NCBI GenBank assembly: GCA_947259275.1
Contig: CAMYMH010000018.1
Location: forward strand, 1-64,000
Source: an uncultured Acidimicrobiaceae bacterium
Lineage (GTDB): Bacteria > Actinomycetota > Acidimicrobiia > Spongiisociales > SHLN01
Direction: 5' to 3'
Length of the DNA stretch: 64,000 nucleotides
Positions 16,527 to 24,793 of the stretch are shown piece by piece (the stretch's first letter is position 1; each line of letters begins with the position of its first letter). The notes under the pieces are model-generated. The model searched no databases, was not told the DNA's origin, and saw only the letters and a program-made list of their open reading frames with translations. Both the position numbers and the translations under genes were made by a program.

Positions 16527-17498
16527 TTACTCGTCGATGTGGCCGGGGGGTTTGCCGAGGCGGGAGTGGAGCGCGGCTTGCCGGTCGTCGACGATGCGGC
16601 GGGCAATGCTGTCGACCGCGTGGGTGATCCACATGAAGGTCTGAGAGCCTTCCTCGTAGTTCGCCTCGCCGAAGGAGTCGACCCTGCCCTGTTGTTGCAG
16701 CCGGTTCACCTGCTCGAACTCGGCTTCCGACTCGGGCTTGTACACCGCCAGGGTCTTGCCGCCATTGCTCTTGACGACCGAGAAGACCGGAACGTCGCTC
16801 GGGCCGTCGGCAATGTAGATCATGTTCTGGAATGGAACCCGGCGATCCTCATGGGCGACCTTGGCATTGACGTCGACGTTGGGGTTCTTGTTGGTTCCTT
16901 TGTTGACCTCGAACACCGCCCGGGTCTTGGTGGTGTTGTCGACGCTGTAGATGACATGGGACAGAACCCGATCTTGGTCGAAGAGCTTCGTCTGAGTGCG
17001 ATCGTCCAGGTACCCCGGCTGGGCGTCGGCCTCGGCAAACTCGCAGGCCCACACCTGCTCGACGTAAGGGGCGATGGCGCTACCGAGAATCATCTGGCGG
17101 AGGCCGCTCGACACGATGTAATGCTCGACTTCGATGCCATGCTCGCCGTAATCGGACGAGGCTTCGAGCCGCTTGCGGATCTGGTCGAAGAAGTCGGGCA
17201 GCCCAGCGTAGAACTGTATGTCGGCACCCAGTTCTCGCAGCATCCGGTTGTTGAGGCCTTCGAACTTGCCTGCTTTGACGTAGGTCAGGATGTGATGGAG
17301 GTACAGGGTGTCGGGACCGATGAGGTCCGCTCCACGCCGACGGTAGAAATCGGGGAGGGCGTCAACCTCTCGCCAAAACTCGAGCGGGTCGACGTCGAAG
17401 TGGCGGAACAAAGGCAACTGCATGTAGCCGGGAATCAGCGTTCGGTCGAAGTCCCACATGAGGGCGATCGTGCTTTGGGGTAGGAGCGTGCGGGTCAT
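16527..17498 (-). CDS. HAD-superfamily hydrolase
   Basis: 323 residues from ATG 17498 (MTRTLLPQSTIAL). Motif I is MWDFDRTLIPG, with the nucleophile and acid/base Asp pair. Motif II is the serine of EHYIVSSGLRQMI. Lys and the acidic motif IV lie in KVAHEDRR and NMIYIADGPSDVPVF. A long cap between motifs I and II suggests a phosphatase acting on a small phospho-compound, of the phosphoserine-phosphatase-like group. There is no membrane segment. The gene stands alone. Confidence 0.8.
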   Translation of the reverse strand: MTRTLLPQSTIALMWDFDRTLIPGYMQLPLFRHFDVDPLEFWREVDALPDFYRRRGADLIGPDTLYLHHILTYVKAGKFEGLNNRMLRELGADIQFYAGLPDFFDQIRKRLEASSDYGEHGIEVEHYIVSSGLRQMILGSAIAPYVEQVWACEFAEADAQPGYLDDRTQTKLFDQDRVLSHVIYSVDNTTKTRAVFEVNKGTNKNPNVDVNAKVAHEDRRVPFQNMIYIADGPSDVPVFSVVKSNGGKTLAVYKPESEAEFEQVNRLQQQGRVDSFGEANYEEGSQTFMWITHAVDSIARRIVDDRQAALHSRLGKPPGHIDE

Positions 17499-17600
17499 CA
17501 CCAATCAATGTCGGCTGCGCCTCAGCCTATCTGGAGTCAGAGCGCGAAATCCAGAGGATTTTTCGAGAACGCCACCCTACGTGGCCGCGGGTACCACAAG

Positions 17601-17675
17601 TCTCTCCCTCCCTTCTCATCCTCCCCCGGAGAGGTGGCCCGTAGGGTCGGAGGGGGCGGAGAAGAGCGAGCCGGC
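17601..17675. repeat. Divergent copy of the dispersed intergenic element
   Basis: The stretch CCTCCCCCGGAGAGGTGGCC followed by CGTAGGGTCGGAGGGGGCGG resembles, in reverse orientation, the block GGTGGCGCCGGCCCGCAGGG found at about 49470-49515, and the start of the 62.2-kb element. It lies in the 241-bp gap between the HAD and 17740 genes, which otherwise holds nothing recognisable. Confidence 0.5.
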
Positions 17676-17739
17676 CTGGAAGATCCGACGAGGTGTATTT
17701 TGGGCCCGGACCGATGAGCAGGACCGTAAGGAAGGCCGG

Positions 17740-18378
17740 ATGGACAAGACGGCGATAATCGAGCTGATCCGGGTGGCGTTCTCGCAGGTTCCCCGCCCGC
17801 ACAGCCCGTTCCCCCTGGGATACGACGGAGACCTCGAGGCAGCCGACCTGTTCCGATCGGCAGCGGATTGGCAGGCGATGGATCCCGCAGTTCTTGACAC
17901 AAACTACGACGCCCTCGGCTTCATGTCCGAAGGCGGGTTTCGCTTCTTCATGCCGGCATATCTGATTGCGGATCTCAACCAACAGCTCGATAGCGCCGAC
18001 CCTTCATTTCACCTTGGCGTCCTGTTCGATGACGTCATCGAGGTCCCGGTGGGAGACAAGGTGTTCGAGAACCGAATTGGGCCATCGCAGCTCTTCGGAC
18101 CCCGCGGGGGCTATGGGGCCATGACGGTTGGCGACTATGTCCGCTACCGAAACTCGGTTTTCACTCGTGAGGAGGCCGCCGCCATCGTTGCCTACCTCGA
18201 GTACCGACGTGACCTGCCGGACGCCGTGGACGGCGACGCCATCGATGCGGTGCTGGAATCGTTCTGGCGGGACCGAGCCGAGAATGCCCCCACCTCCGAC
18301 GCCCTGACCGAACACCTGCGAGCCGAGCGCGAGTATTTGGAAGCGCTAGGCGTTCCCGTGCCAGAAGGAGACTCCTAG
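17740..18378 (+). CDS. Hypothetical protein, DUF6714-like
   Basis: 212 residues from ATG 17740 (MDKTAIIELIRVAF). It is soluble, with a pattern I associate with uncharacterised proteins that carry a GGFRFFMPAYLIADL block near residue 65 and a C-terminal helical region (FTREEAAAIVAYLEYRRD). The name is from memory of the pattern and is uncertain. The track's upstream 94 residues are not protein-like. It ends convergently with the cupin gene. Confidence 0.6.
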   Translation: MDKTAIIELIRVAFSQVPRPHSPFPLGYDGDLEAADLFRSAADWQAMDPAVLDTNYDALGFMSEGGFRFFMPAYLIADLNQQLDSADPSFHLGVLFDDVIEVPVGDKVFENRIGPSQLFGPRGGYGAMTVGDYVRYRNSVFTREEAAAIVAYLEYRRDLPDAVDGDAIDAVLESFWRDRAENAPTSDALTEHLRAEREYLEALGVPVPEGDS

Positions 18379-18379
18379 C

Positions 18380-18754
18380 TCAAATCCATTCGTCGGATGC
18401 GGTGAGCTGCGAATCCGTGGCATTGCCGGTGTTTACGGTTCCGGCAGGTTCGAGAAGAACCACCTCGCATTCCTTCTCGGCCACGGGCCGGTGGCTAACC
18501 CCCCGCGGCACCACGAAGAACTCACCCGGGCCAAGCACCGCGTCATCCAGCCCGTCCAATTGAATCGTCAACGACCCGGTCAGAACAAGAAAGAACTCAT
18601 CGGTGTCGTCGTGCTCGTGCCAGACGAACTCCCCCTGGACCTTGACGATCTTGATGTCCAGATCGTTCATTTGCCCAACGATGCGGGGAGCCCAATGCTC
18701 GTCGATCTGGTCCAGCTTGCCGGCCAGACTCACGACCGAATCCGGTTTGGCCAC
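18380..18754 (-). CDS. Cupin-domain protein
   Basis: 124 residues from GTG. It shows the two cupin motifs: GEFVWHEHDDTDEFFLVLTG with the metal-binding His-His-Glu, and GEFFVVPRGVSHRPV with the last His. It is a single small beta-barrel of the type found in mannose-6-phosphate-isomerase-like and other sugar or small-molecule binding proteins. Its start overlaps the dnaB stop by one nucleotide (TAGTG), so it may be the last gene of the rpsF-dnaB operon. Confidence 0.85.
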   Translation of the reverse strand: MAKPDSVVSLAGKLDQIDEHWAPRIVGQMNDLDIKIVKVQGEFVWHEHDDTDEFFLVLTGSLTIQLDGLDDAVLGPGEFFVVPRGVSHRPVAEKECEVVLLEPAGTVNTGNATDSQLTASDEWI

Positions 18755-20109
18755 TAGACAGCCACGTCGCGACCGAGGTCGCTGAACAGCGTGAACTCGC
18801 CGAGGAACGTCATGTCGACTCGTCCGGTGGCCCCGGCGCGGTGCTTGGCGACGTTCACCTCGGCTACTCCCTTGTTTTCGGGGTTCTCGGGGTGGTAGTA
18901 CTCGTCCCGGTAGATGAACATCACTACGTCCGAGTCCTGCTCGATTGCTCCCGACTCGCGCAGATCGCCGAGCATGGGCCGCTTGTCCTGGCGTTGCTCG
19001 AGGGCTCGGTTCAGCTGGGACACGGCGATGATCGGCACGTGCAGCTCCCGGGCCAGATTCTTGAGGTTGCGACTTATCTCTGCAATCTCCTGCTGACGGT
19101 TTTCGGTCCGGCGATTGCCACCGGTCATGAGCTGGATGTAGTCGACCACCACCAGCTCAAGGCCCCGTTGACGTTTGAGTCGCCGGCATTTGGCGCGGAT
19201 CTCCGTGACGGTGAGCGACGCTGAGTCGTCGACGTAGAGGGGAGCTTCGTACAGCTGGCCGGCGGCGGCGGCCACCTTTTGCCACTGGCCTTCCCCGAGC
19301 TGACCGGTTCGCAGCTTCTGCGAGTCCACCCGGCCGAGTGAGCACAACAGCCGCTGCACCACCTCGTCCCGGCTCATCTCCAACGTGAAGATGGCGACCG
19401 TGTGACCGGCCCGGGCCACGTTGAGAGCAATGTTCGCTGACAGCGTCGACTTTCCCATGCTCGGCCGCGCCGCGATCACCACGAGGTTGGCGGGGTGGAG
19501 GCCGGCCAGTTTGCGGTCGAGGTCCTTGAATCCGGTGGGAAGACCGGTGACCTCCGACCCCCGGCTGCCGAGTTCTTCGATCTGCTCGAGCGTGCTGTTG
19601 ATCAACGGGCTGACCGGCACCAAACCGTCGCCCATGCGCTTCTCGGCTACCTGGAAGATCGCCTGCTCCGCCTGATCCATCACCTCTGCGATGTCGGCGT
19701 CCTCGAAGGCAAGTCCTCCGATCGCGGAACTGGCTTCCAGCAACCTCCGGCGCTGCGAGTTCTCCTCGACAATGGTGGCGTAGTAATCGACGTTGCTGGC
19801 GGTCGGCACCTTGTCGATGAGACCGGTCAGATACGCAATGCCCCCCATCCGATCCAACTGCTCCCGACGACTCAAGGCGTCGGAGACGGTGATGGCATCC
19901 ACCGGCTGGTTGGCGTCGAACAGCTCGACGATGGCCTCAAATATGAGCTGGTGGGCCGGCTTGTAGAAATCGGCAGGATCCAGGTGGTCCATCACCGTGT
20001 TGACCGCCTCGGAAGAGATCATGGATGCCCCCAGCACCGACTCTTCGGCGTCGAGGTTGGAGGGCGGTACCCGGAGCTGGGACCGTTGCTCCTGGTAGTC
20101 GATCGCCAT
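18754..20109 (-). CDS. dnaB: Replicative DNA helicase DnaB
   Basis: 451 residues. The N-terminal DnaG-interacting domain begins PPSNLDAEESVLGASMIS. The RecA-like C-terminal domain has Walker A ARPSMGKSTLS, the DnaB-family SLEM-type block FTLEMSRDEVVQRLL, Walker B LVVVDYIQLM and RDKRPMLGDLRESGAIEQDSD-like sensor region. The hexamer unwinds DNA at the replication fork. There is no intein, unlike in many mycobacteria. It is the last essential gene of the rpsF-ssb-rpsR-rplI-dnaB run, 12 nt after rplI. Confidence 0.97.
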   Translation of the reverse strand: MAIDYQEQRSQLRVPPSNLDAEESVLGASMISSEAVNTVMDHLDPADFYKPAHQLIFEAIVELFDANQPVDAITVSDALSRREQLDRMGGIAYLTGLIDKVPTASNVDYYATIVEENSQRRRLLEASSAIGGLAFEDADIAEVMDQAEQAIFQVAEKRMGDGLVPVSPLINSTLEQIEELGSRGSEVTGLPTGFKDLDRKLAGLHPANLVVIAARPSMGKSTLSANIALNVARAGHTVAIFTLEMSRDEVVQRLLCSLGRVDSQKLRTGQLGEGQWQKVAAAAGQLYEAPLYVDDSASLTVTEIRAKCRRLKRQRGLELVVVDYIQLMTGGNRRTENRQQEIAEISRNLKNLARELHVPIIAVSQLNRALEQRQDKRPMLGDLRESGAIEQDSDVVMFIYRDEYYHPENPENKGVAEVNVAKHRAGATGRVDMTFLGEFTLFSDLGRDVAV

Positions 20110-20121
20110 CAGCGCGGCCTC

Positions 20122-20568
20122 CTATGCCGGAACGACGTCGAGCGCGACCTGGAATTCCACCTCGGGGTGGGTGCGGACCGTGACCTCGTGCAAACCAATC
20201 GCCCGGATGGGAGGCTGCACCACAATCGCGCTCCGCTCGACGTCGAGACCCGCGAAGGTCTTGATCGCCTGGGCAACGTCACCGGGTCCGATGGAGCCGA
20301 ACAGCTTGCCCTCGTCACCGGCCCGGGCTGCGATGACCACCCGGATCCCGGACAGGGCATCCTTGATTTGGTCGGCCACTTCGCGGGCTCTCTGTTCGGC
20401 CTCGATGCGAGCCTCCCGCATGGCTTCGGCCTGACGGAGATTCCCGTCGGATGCCTTGACGCCGAGCGCGCGCGGCATCAAGTAGTTGCGGGCATAGCCG
20501 TCGGCTACGTCGACCACATCGCCCTTCCTGCCGAGCTCGTCGACGTCCTTGGTGAGAATCAGCTTCAT
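20122..20568 (-). CDS. rplI: Ribosomal protein bL9
   Basis: 148 residues from ATG 20568. The N-terminal rRNA-binding domain is [21 protein letters not shown] with [13 protein letters not shown], followed by the connecting helix and a C-terminal domain ending in [12 protein letters not shown]. It is a component of the 50S subunit near L1. Its ATG overlaps the rpsR stop by 4 nt (ATGA). The ORF track's longer entry is an extension into rpsR. Confidence 0.97.
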   Translation of the reverse strand: MKLILTKDVDELGRKGDVVDVADGYARNYLMPRALGVKASDGNLRQAEAMREARIEAEQRAREVADQIKDALSGIRVVIAARAGDEGKLFGSIGPGDVAQAIKTFAGLDVERSAIVVQPPIRAIGLHEVTVRTHPEVEFQVALDVVPA

Positions 20569-20855
20569 CGACCGTCGCCCTGCAAGCCGGTGTAGGGAAG
20601 CAGCGCCAGCTCCCGCCCGTTCTTGATCGCCACCGCCAGCTCTCGCTGGTGGCGACCGCAGGTGCCGGTAACCCGGCGCGCCCGGATCTTGGCCCGGTCG
20701 GACATGAATCGCCGCAGCATGGCGGTGTCCTTGTAGTCGATGTAGTCGACCTTCTCGGTGCAGAAGTAACAGACGAGCTTGCGAGGTCGCCGGTCCGGGC
20801 GCTCCCGGCGCCGGCGGCCCTTGCTCGAACTGGAGGAAGTTGCTTTGCGTGCCAT
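20565..20855 (-). CDS. rpsR: Ribosomal protein bS18
   Basis: 96 residues from ATG 20855. The C-rich motif [15 protein letters not shown] and [12 protein letters not shown] identify bS18, and the retained Cys residues suggest a zinc-binding (C+) form. The first 25 residues are a basic, Ser/Lys/Arg-rich extension. It binds 16S rRNA with bS6. Its start overlaps the ssb stop by one nucleotide (TAATG), and its stop overlaps the rplI start. Confidence 0.96.
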   Translation of the reverse strand: MARKATSSSSSKGRRRRERPDRRPRKLVCYFCTEKVDYIDYKDTAMLRRFMSDRAKIRARRVTGTCGRHQRELAVAIKNGRELALLPYTGLQGDGR

Positions 20856-21301
20856 TAGAACGGTGCCTCGTCCGGCCCGAAGTCGTCGCGGGCGACCGGA
20901 GCGGCGGGAACCGTCGCCGGCTGGCCACCACCAAAGTTGTCCGAGCGTGGTGTCTTGGTCACCGACGCCGTCGCCCAGCGGATGGAGGGGCCGAGCTCGT
21001 CGATACGGACCTCGACAATGGAGCGCTTGTCGCCCTCCTGGGTCTCCCACGACCGCTGCTCGAGGCTGCCGGTGATGATCACCCGCATCCCCTTTTGGAG
21101 GGATTCGGCGGCGTTCTCGGCCGCTTCGCGCCACAGCGTGCCGCCAAAGAAGCTCGTCTCCTCCTGCCATTGGTCCTGCTGATCACGCCAGCGCCGGTTG
21201 ACGGCCACGCGAATCTTGGCCATGGCAATGCCCGACGGTGTGAACCGGAGCTCGGGATCCTCAACCAGGTTGCCGACGAGGGTTACTGAATTTCCTGCCA
21301 T
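20855..21301 (-). CDS. ssb: Single-stranded DNA-binding protein
   Basis: 148 residues. The OB-fold starts [20 protein letters not shown] and includes [15 protein letters not shown] and [15 protein letters not shown]. The C-terminal tail ends DFGPDEAPF, the acidic tip that recruits replication and repair partners; the linker before it is short. It lies between rpsF and rpsR as in many bacteria. Confidence 0.96.
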   Translation of the reverse strand: MAGNSVTLVGNLVEDPELRFTPSGIAMAKIRVAVNRRWRDQQDQWQEETSFFGGTLWREAAENAAESLQKGMRVIITGSLEQRSWETQEGDKRSIVEVRIDELGPSIRWATASVTKTPRSDNFGGGQPATVPAAPVARDDFGPDEAPF

Positions 21302-21338
21302 TGATGCTCTCTCTTCGTTCTCGGTTGTTCTCTATCTA

Positions 21339-21653
21339 TCACGCAGGTGTGACAGTTTCGGGCTTCCGGTTGTCGGTGCGAATGAATTTGTGCCTTACCA
21401 CCGCATCCGTCAGGGAAAGTGTCCGGTCGACCTCGTCGAGTGCGCCGGGCTCGGCCTCCAGATAGAACACTGAATAGAACCCTTCACGCATGTGGTCGAT
21501 TTCGTAGGCGAAGCGTCGCTTGCCCCAGAATTCGGTCTCTCCCACCTCGACGCCCTGAGTCTTCAGGGCTGTCTCTATTTGACTCACCGCCGTCCGGACC
21601 TCGGTTTCGGCCAGGTCCGGCCGGTGGATGGTCATCAGCTCGTAGCTGCGCAT
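21339..21653 (-). CDS. rpsF: Ribosomal protein bS6
   Basis: 104 residues from ATG 21653. The pattern MRSYELMTIHRPDLAETEV, GKRRFAYEIDHMREGFYSVF and the end VVRHKFIRTDNR is typical of bS6, with a short tail. The start is preceded by an 8-nt spaced ribosome-binding site AGGAGGT. It is the first gene of the replication/ribosome operon, and the 110-bp leader holds two hairpins. Confidence 0.96.
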   Translation of the reverse strand: MRSYELMTIHRPDLAETEVRTAVSQIETALKTQGVEVGETEFWGKRRFAYEIDHMREGFYSVFYLEAEPGALDEVDRTLSLTDAVVRHKFIRTDNRKPETVTPA

Positions 21654-21674
21654 CCTTGTTTACCTCCTCTGGAC

Positions 21675-21703
21675 GTCCGGGTTCGGACGGCCCCGCATGG
21701 GGC
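21675..21703 (-). promoter_or_regulatory. Two leader hairpins upstream of rpsF
   Basis: Reading the minus strand, the leader contains GCCCC-ATGC-GGGGC followed at once by GTCCG-AACC-CGGAC, and then the ribosome-binding site. In many bacteria a bS6:bS18 complex represses its own operon through an rpsF-leader hairpin that exposes a CCG triplet. The second hairpin carries CCG on both sides of its loop, so it is a candidate, but the match to the published motif is not established here. Confidence 0.4.
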
Positions 21704-21724
21704 AGGAATATGGGGAAGGCCGAG

Positions 21725-21730
21725 ATTGTA
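21725..21730 (-). promoter_or_regulatory. Candidate -10 element of the rpsF operon promoter
   Basis: On the minus strand the sequence TACAAT (one mismatch to TATAAT) lies about 70 nt upstream of the rpsF start, just ahead of the leader hairpins. No convincing -35 box is seen at 17 bp. Confidence 0.4.
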
Positions 21731-21763
21731 ACCCGCCCACCGGGTTGGAAGCCAGGGGGACGC

Positions 21764-22318
21764 CTAGATTTCTTTCCCGCTCCCGCGGAGGGCGCCGATG
21801 AGTACCAGCCGGGCGTCGACGGCCAGGTCGTCGAGCGATCCGAGCGGAGCTTCGAGGGCGTACTGGGCGGCCCCGTTCGACGAGTACCTGGGGCAGTCCT
21901 CGACCAGGCACGGCGACATGGAGGTGTTTGTCACCAGGAATCCGTCGGAGTCAAAGAAGGCTATGTCCAGCGGAATAATCGTGTCCTTCATCCAGAAGGT
22001 GCGCTCGGCCTGGTTGTCGAAGATGAAGAGCATCCCGTCGAGCGGGCTCAGATCCTCCACCCCCATCAGCCCTTGGACGCGTTGCTCGTGGGTGTCGGCC
22101 ACCGCCACGGTGAGGGCTTCGCCGTTCAGCTCGATTATGGCGCGGCCGAAGTCGGCAGACACCCCTACCAGCGGCCGGGTAGTGGTCGTGGTGGTCGGCG
22201 GCAGGGTGGTGATGGTTCTATCCGGGGTCGACGTGCCCGGTGTGGGCGAGCTACCGGTGGTGCCGTCGGCACCCGGGTCGTCCGAACAGGCCGCCAGGGC
22301 AAGCACGGCGACAAGCAC
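21764..22318 (-). CDS. DUF192 family lipoprotein
   Basis: 184 residues from GTG. The short signal peptide ends LALAAC, then a Thr/Pro-rich spacer leads to a DUF192 domain of about 110 residues (HEQRVQGLMGVEDLSPLDGM, ERTFWMKDTIIPLDIAFFD, and SPCLVEDC with YALEAPLGSL). The domain is common in secreted bacterial proteins and has no known catalytic role. The hydrophobic run before the lipobox is unusually short. In-frame codons between the preceding TGA and 22318 include no ATG, GTG or TTG, so GTG 22318 is the first usual start. It follows panB by 23 nt. Confidence 0.75.
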   Translation of the reverse strand: MLVAVLALAACSDDPGADGTTGSSPTPGTSTPDRTITTLPPTTTTTTRPLVGVSADFGRAIIELNGEALTVAVADTHEQRVQGLMGVEDLSPLDGMLFIFDNQAERTFWMKDTIIPLDIAFFDSDGFLVTNTSMSPCLVEDCPRYSSNGAAQYALEAPLGSLDDLAVDARLVLIGALRGSGKEI

Positions 22319-22341
22319 CAGCCCAGCCCCGGGCCGCCGGG

Positions 22342-23223
22342 TTAGAAAGCGTCGAACGCGTCCCCCCGGGGCTCATCGCGCAGCAAAGCGCGGGCAGCTT
22401 CCTCACTCATTGAGTAGGACTCGTCGTCCGAGGGGAAGGTTCCCTTCTCGACGTCGGAAAAGAAATCCGCAAGTGCCTCGATCGCGTCGTCCTGCAGGCG
22501 GGCGTACTGGCGCACGAACTTGGCCAGGTGCCCGTCGTGGAGGCCGAGCACGTCGTGGAACACGAGCACCTGGCCGTCGGTGTGTGGCCCGGCGCCGATG
22601 CCGACGGTAGGAACCGAAACCTCCTTGGTAATGATCTCGGCGACCACGGTAGGAACCCCTTCCAACACGATGGCGAAGACACCCGCCTCGGCCAGGGCAT
22701 CCGCGTCACGAATGAGGTCGCGGGCGGCTTCGGTCGCCTTCCCCTGCACCTTGTATCCGCCTTGGGCGTGCACCGATTGCGGAGTGAGGCCGAGGTGACC
22801 CATCACCGGGATCTCAGCATCCAGGATGCCCTCGATCACGCTGAGGCGCTTGCGCCCGCCCTCGACCTTGACGGCTTCTGCTCCGCCCTCTCTGACCATG
22901 CGGCCGGCGTTGGCCACCGCATCGGCGGTCGAGCCGTGGTAGCTGAGCCACGGCATGTCGCCCACAACCAGGGGGGCCGGGTGGGCGCGGGCTACAGCTG
23001 CCGTGTGGTGGATCATGACGTCGAGGTCGACCGACAGGGTGTCGTCGAAGCCGAGAACAACGTTTGCCAGCGAGTCGCCAACCAGAATGATGTCGGCTCC
23101 GGCCCGATCGGCGATGGTGGCCGTGGGGTAGTCGTAGGCGGTGATCATTCTGATCCGGGGGCCACCCTTGCGGGCGAGGATCAAAGGCGCGGTCACCTTC
23201 TTGCGGGGAGTTGCGATTTCCAC
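22342..23223 (-). CDS. panB: 3-methyl-2-oxobutanoate hydroxymethyltransferase
   Basis: 293 residues, the normal length. Ketopantoate hydroxymethyltransferase of the pantothenate/CoA pathway, a Mg-dependent TIM barrel using methylene-tetrahydrofolate. Visible family blocks are MITAYDYPTATIADRAGAD, ILVGDSLANVVLGFDDTLSV with its Asp and Ser ligands, VGDMPWLSYHGS, VMGHLGLTPQSVHAQGGY with the metal region, and VPTVGIGAGPHTDGQVLVFHD. The C-terminal ~30 residues are an acidic extension. Confidence 0.95.
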   Translation of the reverse strand: MEIATPRKKVTAPLILARKGGPRIRMITAYDYPTATIADRAGADIILVGDSLANVVLGFDDTLSVDLDVMIHHTAAVARAHPAPLVVGDMPWLSYHGSTADAVANAGRMVREGGAEAVKVEGGRKRLSVIEGILDAEIPVMGHLGLTPQSVHAQGGYKVQGKATEAARDLIRDADALAEAGVFAIVLEGVPTVVAEIITKEVSVPTVGIGAGPHTDGQVLVFHDVLGLHDGHLAKFVRQYARLQDDAIEALADFFSDVEKGTFPSDDESYSMSEEAARALLRDEPRGDAFDAF

Positions 23224-23454
23224 GGTGCTCCTATCTCCCCACCGCAGTGGTTGGGGGACGTCGCGGTCTCTCTTGTCTGTGTCCGTTCGGCCTCGGCCGC
23301 CCGAAGGTCGCCCGTGCCTCCCTCAGATTACTTCGGCGGAGGAGCCTACGGGCATGACCGGAGCCCGTCCCGCCCATCCAGTGAACGGTTGCCGGCCGGG
23401 CCGGTCGGGGAATAGGCTGCTGGCGCCACAACCCGAGCCTGACAGGACTCACCG

Positions 23455-24228
23455 ATGACGGGACACTCACTTCTCGCAGGCCGGGTCGCAGTTGTCACCG
23501 GAGGCGGCAGCGGGATTGGGCTCGCGATCGCCGAGCGACTCGGCTCGGCCGGAGCCAGGGTCGTGATCGGCGACCTCACCGAAGAGGCCGCCGAGGTGGC
23601 GGCAGACATCGACGCCGACTTCGTGCACGGTGACCTGGCCGAGCCGAGCGCCTGTCGGGCCCTCATCGGCACGACGCTGGAGCGCCACCAGGCGGTGCAC
23701 ATTCTGGTCAACAACGCCGGCTTCCAGCACGTGGCACCCATCCACGAGTTCCCCGAGGACACCTGGCAGCGGATGCTCGCCGTGATGCTGACCGCACCCT
23801 TCCTGCTCACCCGCTTCGCCTGGCCCAGCATGGTCGCTGCCCAGTGGGGCCGGGTCATCAATATCTCGTCCATCCACGGTCTGGTTGCCTCCCCCCACAA
23901 GGCCGGGTACATCTCCGCCAAGCACGGCATGATCGGCCTCACCCGCACGGCCGCCCTCGAAGGCGGCGAAGACGGCATCACCGCCAATGCCATTTGCCCC
24001 GCCTATGTGAGGACGCCGCTGGTAGAAAACCAGGTCGAGGACCAGGCCGCCGCCCGCGGCATCTCGGCCGACCGCGTCATCTCCGACGTGATGCTGGAGC
24101 CGGCCGCCGTCAAACGCCTCATCGAGCCGCACGAGGTCGCCGCCTTCGCTGAGTTCTTGTGTCGGGACGAGGCGAGCGCCATCACCGGGGCCACCCTGAC
24201 GATGGATCTCGGGTGGACGGCCCGGTGA
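23455..24228 (+). CDS. 3-hydroxybutyrate dehydrogenase (SDR family)
   Basis: 257 residues. The classical SDR features are TGGGSGIGLAIAE for the cofactor, NNAG, the catalytic Ser in INISSIHGL and YISAKHG with Tyr-x-x-x-Lys. The blocks NNAGFQHVAPIHEFPEDTW, GLVASPHKAGY, NAICPAYVRTPLVE and DLGWTA are diagnostic for D-3-hydroxybutyrate dehydrogenase, which interconverts 3-hydroxybutyrate and acetoacetate with NAD. It is a member of the ketone-body/PHB mobilisation group. It is divergent from panB across 231 bp in which I see no clear promoter. Confidence 0.9.
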   Translation: MTGHSLLAGRVAVVTGGGSGIGLAIAERLGSAGARVVIGDLTEEAAEVAADIDADFVHGDLAEPSACRALIGTTLERHQAVHILVNNAGFQHVAPIHEFPEDTWQRMLAVMLTAPFLLTRFAWPSMVAAQWGRVINISSIHGLVASPHKAGYISAKHGMIGLTRTAALEGGEDGITANAICPAYVRTPLVENQVEDQAAARGISADRVISDVMLEPAAVKRLIEPHEVAAFAEFLCRDEASAITGATLTMDLGWTAR

Positions 24229-24294
24229 TCCTCGACAAGTTCGACGGCGGCTGACGTGCGCCGCGCCGTCCTCTTGCGCAGCGTGATCCGGGTT

Positions 24295-24714
24295 ATGAGG
24301 ACCGACACCGTCGTGCACGACGCCGCCTACATGTGGACTCGCCATCGATGGGCGATGCCGTTCGGCGCGCTGGTTCTCGCAGCCGCGGTTCTGCTGGCGC
24401 CGGTGGTCGGTATCGAAGACTGGCCAACCCGGGTCGTCATCGGACTCGCCGTCGCCAGCGTCGCCGTCTTGGCAGCCACCGACTACCGGGTGGTGGCTCA
24501 GACCGGTGACGGGATTGTGTTGCTCAGGGCCAGCAAGATTCGCCAGGTCGCCACCGGGTTCGTGGAAACGCTGCCCCCGGACGCTCAACTGGTGCAAGTG
24601 GGCGGAACCATCCTGGCCGCCGATTGGCAGGTAGGAGATCGTCGCTACACGGTGGCACGCAGCTCCGAGCAGGCCATGAACCGGATGGCGGCGGCCGGAT
24701 CAGCCAACTCGTAA
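24295..24714 (+). CDS. Small membrane protein
   Basis: 139 residues from ATG 24295 (MRTDTVVHDAAYMW); a GTG at 24256 would add thirteen. Two hydrophobic helices (WAMPFGALVLAAAVLLAPV and VVIGLAVASVAVLAATDYRVV) are followed by a beta-rich tail of about 75 residues, (GIVLLRASKIRQVATGFVE), that resembles a small PH-like or barrel domain. Function unknown. Confidence 0.55.
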   Translation: MRTDTVVHDAAYMWTRHRWAMPFGALVLAAAVLLAPVVGIEDWPTRVVIGLAVASVAVLAATDYRVVAQTGDGIVLLRASKIRQVATGFVETLPPDAQLVQVGGTILAADWQVGDRRYTVARSSEQAMNRMAAAGSANS

Positions 24715-24748
24715 ACGCCGGGTGCCGGCAACCACGGCATCAAAACCA

Positions 24749-24781
24749 GAAGTGGGGTAGGCCTGCAGCCCACCCCACTTC
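24749..24781 (-). terminator. Intrinsic terminator of the TRAP operon
   Basis: GAAGTGGGGT pairs perfectly with ACCCCACTTC around a 13-nt loop that itself contains a small stem. On the minus strand the stem is followed by TGGTTTTG, a T-rich stretch. It lies 13 nt beyond the dctP stop. The hairpin may also stop plus-strand transcripts of the 24295 gene. Confidence 0.75.
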
Positions 24782-24793
24782 CAATCGGATTGC

